Both the position numbers and the translations under genes were made by a program. Below are positions 1-5,101 of a DNA stretch of 5,101 nucleotides, one piece after another. The notes under the pieces were generated by a model that saw only the letters and a program-made list of their open reading frames with translations, was not told the origin of the DNA and did no database searches. Origin of the DNA: an uncultured Opitutaceae bacterium (GTDB lineage: Bacteria; Verrucomicrobiota; Verrucomicrobiia; Opitutales; Opitutaceae). Each line of letters begins with the position of its first letter. The stretch's first letter is position 1. The stretch lies in NCBI GenBank assembly GCA_903885525.1, contig CAISJA010000173.1, forward strand, positions 1-5,101, written 5' to 3'.

Positions 1-120
1 CTCCCGGCACTGGTGGCGGCCATCGACGAATATATCCACGCCAATAATCAGGACCCGGTGCCCTTCATCTGGACGGCCTCGGCCGATCTGATCCTCGAAC
101 GGATCAAAAAGACTTTGTGA
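1..120 (+). CDS. IS630-type transposase, C-terminal fragment (cut by window edge)
   Basis: Frame 1 is open from the window edge to a TGA at 118-120 and gives 39 residues. The stretch YIHANNQDPVPFIWTASAD followed by LILERIKK is the characteristic C-terminus of IS630-family DDE transposases (family pattern: an Ile-x-x-Tyr-Ile segment, Asn-x-x-P-x-P-F-x-W-T, then A-x-x-I-L-x-x-I/V-K). Such enzymes cut and paste their own element into TA dinucleotides. The catalytic residues lie upstream outside the window, so intactness cannot be judged. The reading frame ends close to a likely element end, as is usual for this family. The family call is made from memory of the conserved tail and is fairly secure; the subgroup is not. 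Confidence 0.85.
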   Translation, partial: LPALVAAIDEYIHANNQDPVPFIWTASADLILERIKKTL

Positions 121-145
121 ATGAACTTAGCTTACAGGACACTAG
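121..145 (+). repeat. Probable right end of the IS630-type element
   Basis: Immediately after the transposase stop comes a short non-coding tail that ends in ACAGGACACTAG. IS630 elements usually have their terminal inverted repeat within a few tens of bases of the transposase stop and insert at TA, often within CTAG, and a CTAG lies at 142-145. The partner repeat at the left end is outside the window, so the exact boundary is inferred and not shown. The sequence to the right, from about 146, would then be the original host DNA. Confidence 0.45.
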
Positions 146-255
146 TGGCAGATGAAAATCATTCAACCGAGCCACTTTCTTCGCTCAGTTCAGCCGTAGC
201 TGTGGGACGGCTCTGATCCTCTTTCTCCAGCAATACACCTTGGTGCATTTCAGCC

Positions 256-263
256 GGGAGGAG
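256..263 (+). promoter_or_regulatory. Strong Shine-Dalgarno that sets the start of the small Cys/His ORF
   Basis: GGGAGGAG lies six bases before the ATG at 270. It supports this ATG over the in-frame GTG-type start further upstream at 240. It is the clearest ribosome binding site in the window. Confidence 0.7.
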
Positions 264-269
264 TCCGTC

Positions 270-476
270 ATGGCCTGCACCAATTGCAGCCGGCACAAGG
301 CCAATTGCTCCGCCCACCGTCATTTCGAGCAACGCTTGGAAGCCTGGATCGCCGTGCTCAGCAGCCCGGACATGCCAGTTTCCGTGTTGGAGGATATCCA
401 CGCCGAGACCTGCCGCTGGATCTACGCGCACATCGGACAGGTCGATGTGGGCCTGCGCGAAGTCAGGCCGGTCTGA
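270..476 (+). CDS. Small Cys/His-rich protein, unknown function (68 aa)
   Basis: I do not recognise this protein family. The N-terminus is dense in possible metal ligands: C3, C6 (a CxxC), H9, C13, H16 and H18 within the first 18 residues, and then C48 further on. The rest (LEAWIAVLSS, then VLEDIHAETCRWIYAHIG) looks like one or two amphipathic helices. There is no signal peptide or membrane segment, so it is probably cytoplasmic. Evidence that it is a real gene: a strong Shine-Dalgarno at 256-263 with good spacing, and about 82 percent G or C at third codon positions (55 of 67 codons after the start, counted by hand), as expected for coding DNA in a GC-rich genome. It stands alone between an IS630 end and the large lipid gene, 184 bp upstream of the latter in the same direction. 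A small zinc-binding or regulatory protein is possible, but that is inference. It could also be the surviving end of a longer gene interrupted by the IS630 insertion. Confidence 0.6.
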   Translation: MACTNCSRHKANCSAHRHFEQRLEAWIAVLSSPDMPVSVLEDIHAETCRWIYAHIGQVDVGLREVRPV

Positions 477-660
477 GCCAGCCCGACTTTTGCTTGGCGG
501 ACACCGGTGCGGCCGGCTGCGGCCCTGATCGCCGCAGTTCTCTGCCGGAACCGCCAGGCGCGGCGGACGGCGGCACTGGGGCTGGAGCCGTTCAATCATT
601 TGCGCAAGGAACGGTCTTGCCCGGAGTCCCGCGGCTCCCCCAATCTGCCGGTTCCCCTGC
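477..660 (+). other. Gap between the small ORF and the lipid-repair gene, with a weak stem-loop
   Basis: No gene is supported here. A 6-bp perfect inverted repeat (CTGCGG at 517-522 and CCGCAG at 532-537, nine-base loop) could form a short hairpin 41 bases after the small ORF, but no run of T follows, so it is not a good intrinsic terminator. I see no convincing -35/-10 pair. The last bases before the ATG at 661 are pyrimidine-rich and contain no Shine-Dalgarno. Confidence 0.3.
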
Positions 661-3600
661 ATGAAATCCCCCCGTGTCTCGCTGGTTGCCCTGATGGTGG
701 CACAGGCCCAGGTCACCTTCAACGACAACGCCGCCAAATTGATGCTGGTCGCCCTGGCTCAGTTTCCGGGGGTGCTCACCGGTCTGGAAATCAACGTGGT
801 GCGGAGCATCCTCGGGGCCATGCTGGTGGCGCCCTTCGTGGCCTTCTCGCCGCTGGCCGGCTGGTTGTGCGACCGCTTTGCCAAGAGCCGGGTGCTGCAC
901 CTTTCCCTCGGGCTGCAATTCGTGGTCATGCTGGTGCTGGTGCTCGCCCTCTGGCGCCAGTCCCTGTGGGGGGCGATGGTCAGCTTCCTGCTGCTGGCCC
1001 TGCAGGCCACGGTGTTCTCGCCCGCCAAACGCGGCATCCTCCGGGAAATGGTCGGCACGGAGGATCTCTCCCGCTGGGTGGGCATCATGGAGATGCTTTC
1101 GGTCAGCGCCATGCTGGCCGGAGGCTTTGCCGGCGGCTGGATGTTCGACCACTGGACGCAGCGGCACCACGGCCCGTGGAACGGGGCCTTGGTCGCCGCG
1201 CTCATTCTGGCCGCGCTGTCCGGGCTTTCCTGGCTGATCTTCCAGCTCGTGCATGACACGAAGCCGCAGTCCGGGGAGAAGTTTTCCCTCGGTCTGCTCT
1301 GGCGGCACGGGGCGCAGCTGCGCGAATTGTGGGCGGCCAAGCCCCTGTTGCGCGCCACCTGGGGCATCGTCTTTTTCTATGGCGTGGGGGGCTACCTTTA
1401 CCTCCTCCTGATCCAGATGGGAGCGGAGGCGCATGCGGGCGGTGATGTGGGCTCGGCCACGGACACCGGCATCATGCTGCTCCTGCTCGGAGCGGGCACG
1501 ATCCTGGGCAATTTCCTGGCCGGAATCCTCTCTCGCGGCCGCATCGACCTCGGCCTCGCCCCGGTGGGCGGCGCCGTCCTCGTGGCCGCTCTGCTCGCGC
1601 TCGGGGTCATTGGTCAGGCCAATGTGGCTTTCCGCTGCTGGTTGATGGTGGGCGGCTTCGCCTCGGGCTTCTTCCTCGTGCCGCTCTATGCCTACATCCA
1701 GGAGACCGCCGGCGCGAACCGCCGCGGGCGCATCCTCGCTGCCGTCGGCCTGATGGACAGCACCGGCGGGCTGGCCGCCAACGTCCTCTTTGCCCTGGTT
1801 GCCTCCGGGACCCTTTACACGGTCCGGGACAATCTGGCCGGCTTCCTCGGCCACCACCTGGGGGGAGGGGCGGCCCAGCTGGCGAAAGGCGTGTTTTACC
1901 TGCTCACCCTCGGCGGGACCTTCCCCTGGGGTCCGCGCGCGCAGTGCTTCGCCCTCACCGCGTTGACGGTGGCCATGCTCGTTTACTCGCTCTGGCAGCT
2001 GCCGCATCAGACCCTCTGCACGGTGATGCGGCTGATCGGGCCGCTCTTCTACCGGGTGCGGGTGCGGGGCGGACAATGGCTTCCACCCACGGGCGGCGGC
2101 CTGGTGATCTGCAACCATCTCTCCTACGTGGACGCCATGGTGCTGCAGATCGCCTCGCCCCGCCCGCTCCGCTTCGTCGCCTTCGCCGGCTTCGCCCGCT
2201 CTCCGGTCGTGCGCTTTCTCTTCCGTGCCCTCGGCGTCATCCCGGTGAGCCCGGACAAGCCGATGAAGGGCATCCGCACGGCGATCGATGCCATCAGGAA
2301 CGGCGAACTGGTCTGCGTGTTTCCCGAGGGCTCGATCGCGCGCACCGGCCAGCTGATGCGCCTGCAGCGGGGGTTCGAGACCATCGCCCGCTCCGCGCAT
2401 GCGGCGGTCTATCCGGCGGTGATCGACGGCCTGTGGGGCTCCGTGTTTTCGTTTGCGGGCAACAAGTATCTCTGGAAATCGCCGCGACTGATGCCGACGC
2501 ACGTGTTTGTGCTGTTCGGCCGGCCGCTCCCGCCGGCCCAGGCCGATGTCGCCGCCTCCCGCCGGGCCCTGCTCGATCTGGGGGAGGAAGCCTTTCAGGA
2601 GCGGCCCATCCTCCGGCGCCACCTCGCCCGCGAATGTGTGCGCGCCCTGGCGAAGCGTCCCTGGCACACCGCGATCATCGACCGCACCGCCGCCCGCCGG
2701 CCGGTCAGTGCCACCCAGCTCCTCGGCGCTGCGGCCGTCCTTTCCCGCCGCCTCCGCGCCACCGTGCCGGAAAAGAGGGTCGGCATCGTGCTCCCGCCGG
2801 GTGCCGGTGCGACCATCGCCAACCTCGCGGTCGCCTGCGCCGGCAAGACCCCCGTGAATCTCAATTTCACCGTCGGCCGCGCCGCGGTGGAGTCCGCCCT
2901 GCGGCTCGGCGAGATCAAGACCGTGATCACAGCCGGGGCCATGCGCGCCAAACTCCCGCAATTTCCGTTTCCCGCGCACACCCTCGACCTCAAGTCCGAG
3001 CTCGAGGCGGCCGGCGGCCGGCGGGCGGTTTTCCCCTGGCTCGTCGCCGCCTGGATCGTGCCCAACCAGTGGATCGCCGACTTCCTGGGCCTGCCACGGG
3101 TGGGGGATCAGGAGGAGGCCGGCCTGCTCTTCACCAGCGGCAGCGCCGGCGAGCCGAAGGGCGTGGTGCTCACCCACCGCAACCTGCTCGCCAATTGCGA
3201 CCAGATCTCCTCGCTCTCCATTTTGCCGGAGACCACCAACCTCATCGCCTGCCTGCCGGTCTTCCACTCCTTCGGATTCACCATCACCGTCTGGTACCCG
3301 ATCCTGCGCGGCTGCACCGTCACCACCATCCCCAGCCCGCTCGACACCCGCCGGATCGTCGAGGCGATTCAGCAGGAAAAGGCCACCGTGCTGGTCGGCG
3401 CCCCGACTTTCGTCCGCCCCTTCCTCAAGAAGGCCACGAAGGAGGAACTCAAATCGCTCCTCCTCGTGGTCACCGGCGCGGAAAAGCTGCCGCAGGACCT
3501 CTACGATGACTTCCTGGCCCGGTTTGGCATCGAAATCCTGCAAGGCTACGGGCTGACCGAGACGACGCCGGTCACCAACGTCAACCAGCACAATCCGCCC

Positions 3601-4212
3601 GTCACCACCGCCACGGCGGAGGAACAGCCCGGCAAGCGCACCGGTTCCGTCGGCCGGCTGCTCCCGGGCATGTCCGCCCGGATCGTCGATCCCGACACCG
3701 GCCTCGACCTGCCGCCGTCCTCCACCGGCATGCTCTGGCTGCGCGGTCCCAACATCTTTCCCGGCTACCTCAAGGATCAGGAAAAGACCTCCGCCGCGCT
3801 CAAGGACGGCTGGTTCGTCACCGGCGACCTCGGCCGGTTTGACGACGACGGCTTTCTCTACATCGAGGGCCGGCTCTCGCGCTTCTCCAAGATCGGCGGC
3901 GAAATGGTGCCCCACGGCACGATCGAGCAGCGCATCGTCGAGGCTTTCGGTTGGGATCAGCACGAGGGCCCGATCTTCGTGGTCACCGGCGTGCCCGATC
4001 CGGCCAAGGGCGAGGCCCTCGTGCTCCTCACCACCCGGCCGGTCACAGCCGACCAGCTCCGCAGCCGGCTCCTTGAGGGCGGGCTGCCCAATCTCTGGGT
4101 CCCGAAAATCGTGCGGGTGGTCGGCCAGATTCCGATGCTCGGCACCGGCAAGACCGATCTGAAGGGCTGCCGCAACCTCGCCATCGAGCTGACCCAGGAC
4201 GGCTTGGACTGA
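661..4212 (+). CDS. aas: Fused lysophospholipid transporter / acyltransferase / acyl-ACP synthetase (LplT-Aas type)
   Basis: This 1183-residue membrane protein should recycle lysophospholipids. The MFS part moves 2-acyl-lysophospholipid (lyso-PE in E. coli) across the inner membrane. The ligase part activates a fatty acid with ATP onto ACP, and the PlsC part transfers the acyl chain to the lysolipid. Domains in order: about 1-450, LplT-like multi-helix MFS, with FNDN at 20-23 in the first helix; about 455-640, PlsC acyltransferase, with NHLSYVD at 485-491 (catalytic H486 and D491) and FPEG at 554-557; about 660-1175, AMP-binding ligase, with TSGSAGEPKG at 825-834, GYGLTE at 962-967, TGD ending at D1056, R1071, and GTGKTD with likely catalytic K1164. 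The part after residue 450 follows E. coli Aas (about 719 aa) closely, for example PLFYRVRVRG, VFHSFGFT and GAEKLPQDLYDDF. All key residues I checked are present, so it looks functional. The ATG at 661 was chosen because it lies 19 codons before FNDN, the usual spacing, although no Shine-Dalgarno precedes it. Fusion of LplT and Aas is known in other bacteria. Confidence 0.95.
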   Translation: MKSPRVSLVALMVAQAQVTFNDNAAKLMLVALAQFPGVLTGLEINVVRSILGAMLVAPFVAFSPLAGWLCDRFAKSRVLHLSLGLQFVVMLVLVLALWRQSLWGAMVSFLLLALQATVFSPAKRGILREMVGTEDLSRWVGIMEMLSVSAMLAGGFAGGWMFDHWTQRHHGPWNGALVAALILAALSGLSWLIFQLVHDTKPQSGEKFSLGLLWRHGAQLRELWAAKPLLRATWGIVFFYGVGGYLYLLLIQMGAEAHAGGDVGSATDTGIMLLLLGAGTILGNFLAGILSRGRIDLGLAPVGGAVLVAALLALGVIGQANVAFRCWLMVGGFASGFFLVPLYAYIQETAGANRRGRILAAVGLMDSTGGLAANVLFALVASGTLYTVRDNLAGFLGHHLGGGAAQLAKGVFYLLTLGGTFPWGPRAQCFALTALTVAMLVYSLWQLPHQTLCTVMRLIGPLFYRVRVRGGQWLPPTGGGLVICNHLSYVDAMVLQIASPRPLRFVAFAGFARSPVVRFLFRALGVIPVSPDKPMKGIRTAIDAIRNGELVCVFPEGSIARTGQLMRLQRGFETIARSAHAAVYPAVIDGLWGSVFSFAGNKYLWKSPRLMPTHVFVLFGRPLPPAQADVAASRRALLDLGEEAFQERPILRRHLARECVRALAKRPWHTAIIDRTAARRPVSATQLLGAAAVLSRRLRATVPEKRVGIVLPPGAGATIANLAVACAGKTPVNLNFTVGRAAVESALRLGEIKTVITAGAMRAKLPQFPFPAHTLDLKSELEAAGGRRAVFPWLVAAWIVPNQWIADFLGLPRVGDQEEAGLLFTSGSAGEPKGVVLTHRNLLANCDQISSLSILPETTNLIACLPVFHSFGFTITVWYPILRGCTVTTIPSPLDTRRIVEAIQQEKATVLVGAPTFVRPFLKKATKEELKSLLLVVTGAEKLPQDLYDDFLARFGIEILQGYGLTETTPVTNVNQHNPPVTTATAEEQPGKRTGSVGRLLPGMSARIVDPDTGLDLPPSSTGMLWLRGPNIFPGYLKDQEKTSAALKDGWFVTGDLGRFDDDGFLYIEGRLSRFSKIGGEMVPHGTIEQRIVEAFGWDQHEGPIFVVTGVPDPAKGEALVLLTTRPVTADQLRSRLLEGGLPNLWVPKIVRVVGQIPMLGTGKTDLKGCRNLAIELTQDGLD

Positions 4213-4248
4213 GAGGCTCCTTACCCCTACCGCGTCAGTGACTGAATC

Positions 4249-4264
4249 CACAGCCGTCCGATCG
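4249..4264 (+). repeat. Left terminal inverted repeat of the IS4-type remnant
   Basis: Sixteen bases that pair with 4751-4766 with one mismatch (G at 4260 against G at 4755). It begins 36 bases after the stop codon of the lipid-repair gene, so the element inserted just beyond that gene without damaging it. Confidence 0.6.
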
Positions 4265-4317
4265 CCAGAAGCCAGCTTGGTAAGTTGCCGGCAGACGGGG
4301 TGCAGATTCGGATTCGC

Positions 4318-4656
4318 TCAAGTCCCGTTCATGAATTTTGCCTTTTCACTGGGGCGCATGCGCCAGGGCCCGTCCGCTGTCCCATCGAAGCCGAGCAACG
4401 CGGGTAGGTGGAGGCGATCCCAGCGGACACCGCGGATCATGGCGAAGAGCCACCCGGAGTGATGGCGCAGGCCGTCGCAGACGTCGTTGAGACCGATGGC
4501 ATGCGTCAGTTGGCCGTAGAGCATCGCGACCACCTGGCTCCACGCGCTGCAGGTCCGGGTCTTGGCGGACACGCCGTGTTCCCGCGCCAGTTTTGGGACC
4601 AGGTGGCTCGGGATGAAATTGCAAAGCTGCGCCAGAACGCTCCCGCTTGCCTCTGG
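4318..4656 (-). pseudogene. IS4-type transposase, N-terminal remnant
   Basis: On the minus strand a frame is open from 4656 down to a TGA at 4320-4318. It reads SVLAQLCNFIPSHLVPKLAR, then EHGVSAKTRTCSAWSQVVAM, then LYGQLTHAIGLNDVCDGLRH, then HSGWLFAMIRG. This is the N-terminal region (DUF4372-like) that precedes the DDE nuclease domain in many IS4-family transposases, with the typical W-S-Q-x-V-A-M-L-Y-x-Q-L-T core. After IRG (near 4430) the resemblance is lost and the frame runs on about 37 residues into unrelated sequence before stopping. No catalytic DDE residues remain. A TAA at 4659-4657 lies directly upstream and there is no ATG before the homology begins; the first GTG, at 4572, falls inside it. 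The start is therefore lost, perhaps by a frameshift, because another frame just upstream encodes asparagine-glutamine-like codons expected near the start. It is almost certainly inactive. Confidence 0.8.
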
Positions 4657-4750
4657 TTAGAGTTCCCCCGCTGACGGTTTGTTTTTTTTCACACTCGGTC
4701 GCGACCGCGGCCGGCGAGCCAGGGCAACTCCAGCCGCCAATCCTCAAACC

Positions 4751-4766
4751 CGATGGGACGGCTGTG
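4751..4766 (+). repeat. Right terminal inverted repeat of the IS4-type remnant
   Basis: Reverse complement of 4249-4264 at 15 of 16 positions. It lies about 95 bp upstream of the transposase remnant's open frame on the minus strand, a plausible leader length for an IS. The A/T-rich run at 4680-4689 between the two may belong to the original element promoter. Confidence 0.6.
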
Positions 4767-4823
4767 AACTACCAGCACTGGAGTGCCGCCGAGTTCTTGA
4801 AGTCTACCGATATTTCGGCTGAG

Positions 4824-4858
4824 GGGCCGGCGGAACCTGGCTTGCGCCCGGCCGGCCC
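4824..4858 (+). other. GC-rich stem-loop upstream of the FAD oxidase
   Basis: GGGCCGGC at 4824-4831 and GCCGGCCC at 4851-4858 are perfect 8-bp complements with a 19-base loop. The structure ends 21 bases before the ATG at 4880. There is no T run, so it is not an intrinsic terminator in the forward direction. It could affect translation of the downstream gene, be an operator, or be a chance result of GC-rich DNA. Confidence 0.35.
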
Positions 4859-4879
4859 GCGCCCTAAAGCACCCGGCTG

Positions 4880-5101
4880 ATGAGCGTGAAGCACACCGCC
4901 GCCACCCGCCAACTCCAGCAGCGCCTTGGTCGCCGCGTCGACACCTCCGCCGAGGGGTGCCTGGCCGCGTCCTACGACAGCAGCAAGGTATCTTTTCTGC
5001 CGGAGGCCGTGGTCACGCCGGCCCGGGAGCAGGACGTGGGGGTGGTGCTCGCCCTCGCCAACCGCCACCGGGTGCCGGTGACCGTGCGCGGCCGCGGCAC
5101 C
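4880..5101 (+). CDS. GlcD-like FAD-linked oxidase, N-terminal fragment (cut by window edge)
   Basis: Seventy-four residues are visible, and the frame is open at the right edge. The segment PEAVVTPAREQDVGVVLALA, followed by NRHRVPVTVRGRGT, matches the start of the PCMH-type FAD-binding domain of FAD_binding_4 oxidases: Pro-x-x-Val-x-x-P, an E-D-V-x-x-V-like helix, then V-P-V-T/V-x-R-G-x-G-T, the last part being the pyrophosphate-binding loop. This family includes glycolate oxidase subunit GlcD and D-lactate dehydrogenases, which oxidise 2-hydroxy acids with flavin in the cytoplasm or at the membrane. The ATG at 4880 is chosen because a TAA in the same frame at 4865-4867 excludes longer versions and about 40 residues before the FAD domain is normal. 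No clear Shine-Dalgarno is seen. The substrate cannot be decided from this fragment. The gap and IS remnant argue against co-transcription with the lipid-repair gene. Confidence 0.85.
   Translation, partial: MSVKHTAATRQLQQRLGRRVDTSAEGCLAASYDSSKVSFLPEAVVTPAREQDVGVVLALANRHRVPVTVRGRGT

Larger units (their letters stand above)
4249..4766 (-). mobile_element. Internally deleted IS4-type element (about 518 bp) with both ends kept
   Basis: CACAGCCGTCCGATCG at 4249-4264 is matched by CGATGGGACGGCTGTG at 4751-4766, an inverted repeat with 15 of 16 positions pairing. Between them on the minus strand lies the N-terminal part of an IS4-type transposase, reading inward from the right end as expected for an IS. 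Full elements of this kind are usually about 1.3-1.6 kb, so roughly 1 kb, including the DDE catalytic region, is missing. I found no clear target-site duplication in the flanks (from 4248 leftward and 4767 rightward), which suggests an old insertion or ends slightly different from those given. It could be mobilised in trans if a related transposase exists elsewhere in the genome. The repeats plus transposase remnant are seen directly; the one-element interpretation is inference. Confidence 0.65.

Noticed and set aside
159..737. A 192-codon minus-strand frame covering the small Cys/His ORF.
   Set aside because: It overlaps the start of the lipid-repair gene, has no recognisable domain or start signal, and its composition is that of a shadow frame. 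The plus-strand ORF has a strong Shine-Dalgarno and good codon bias.
507..1256. A 249-codon plus-strand frame overlapping the gap and the start of the lipid-repair gene.
   Set aside because: It is Gly/Arg/Ala/Pro-rich out-of-frame translation with no family resemblance, and most of it lies inside the MFS domain coding sequence.
1944..3509. A 521-codon plus-strand frame inside the lipid-repair gene.
   Set aside because: It is a shifted reading of the acyltransferase/ligase region, Arg/Pro/His-rich and without domains.
4213..4248. Possible terminator after the lipid-repair gene.
   Set aside because: Only a tiny odd palindrome (CAGTGACTG at 4236-4244) is seen, with no GC-rich stem followed by T residues.
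592..4251. A 1219-codon open frame on the minus strand, antisense to the lipid-repair gene.
   Set aside because: Its product is a low-complexity string rich in G, A, E, H, R and D with no recognisable domain. It mirrors a plus-strand gene whose motifs are unmistakable. Long antisense frames are common in GC-rich genes because codons that read as stops in reverse (TTA, CTA, TCA) are rarely used.
4238..4674. Short plus-strand frames across the IS4 remnant (4238-4462 and 4408-4674).
   Set aside because: The minus strand there encodes recognisable transposase sequence, so these are antisense shadows.
4769..5068. A 99-codon minus-strand frame opposite the FAD oxidase start.
   Set aside because: The plus strand encodes a clear FAD-binding domain start; the minus-strand product has no recognisable features.
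1..5101. CRISPR array, retron, toxin-antitoxin pair, tRNA or other novel system.
   Set aside because: I saw no regularly spaced repeats, no paired small ORFs with overlapping stops, no reverse transcriptase and no tRNA-like fold. The window is explained by one metabolic gene, IS debris and the start of an oxidase gene.

Overview
The window is GC-rich DNA from a Gram-negative-type bacterium. The best guess is a Verrucomicrobia/Opitutaceae-like genome. That guess rests only on recall that fused LplT-Aas proteins and this IS4-type transposase style occur there, and nothing in the window proves the taxon.

Layout. Positions 1-120 are the last 39 codons of an IS630-type transposase running in from the left, followed by a short tail that probably holds the right end of that element. 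Positions 270-476 carry a small, well-started ORF for a 68-residue Cys/His-rich protein of unknown function. After a 184-bp gap comes the main gene, 661-4212. It encodes one 1183-residue polypeptide that joins a lysophospholipid transporter (LplT-like MFS domain), a PlsC-type acyltransferase and an AMP-forming acyl-ACP synthetase/ligase, so E. coli LplT plus Aas in one chain. Positions 4213-4879 contain no intact gene. Most of this stretch is a roughly 518-bp remnant of an IS4-type element, bounded by 16-bp inverted repeats with one mismatch and retaining only the N-terminal part of a transposase on the minus strand. From 4880 to the right edge is the start of a GlcD-like FAD-linked oxidase.

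How it fits together. The central gene is a self-contained phospholipid-repair unit: it would bring lysophospholipid to the cytoplasmic face, activate a fatty acid, and re-acylate the lysolipid. The FAD oxidase is probably an independent transcription unit, since the IS4 remnant lies between the two genes. The gene is flanked on both sides by insertion-sequence debris, so this is a small IS-scarred neighbourhood, not an evident operon. I found no CRISPR array, tRNA, rRNA, riboswitch, defence system or convincing intrinsic terminator. The most unusual items are the three-domain fusion, the deleted IS4 derivative with preserved ends, and the small Cys/His protein.
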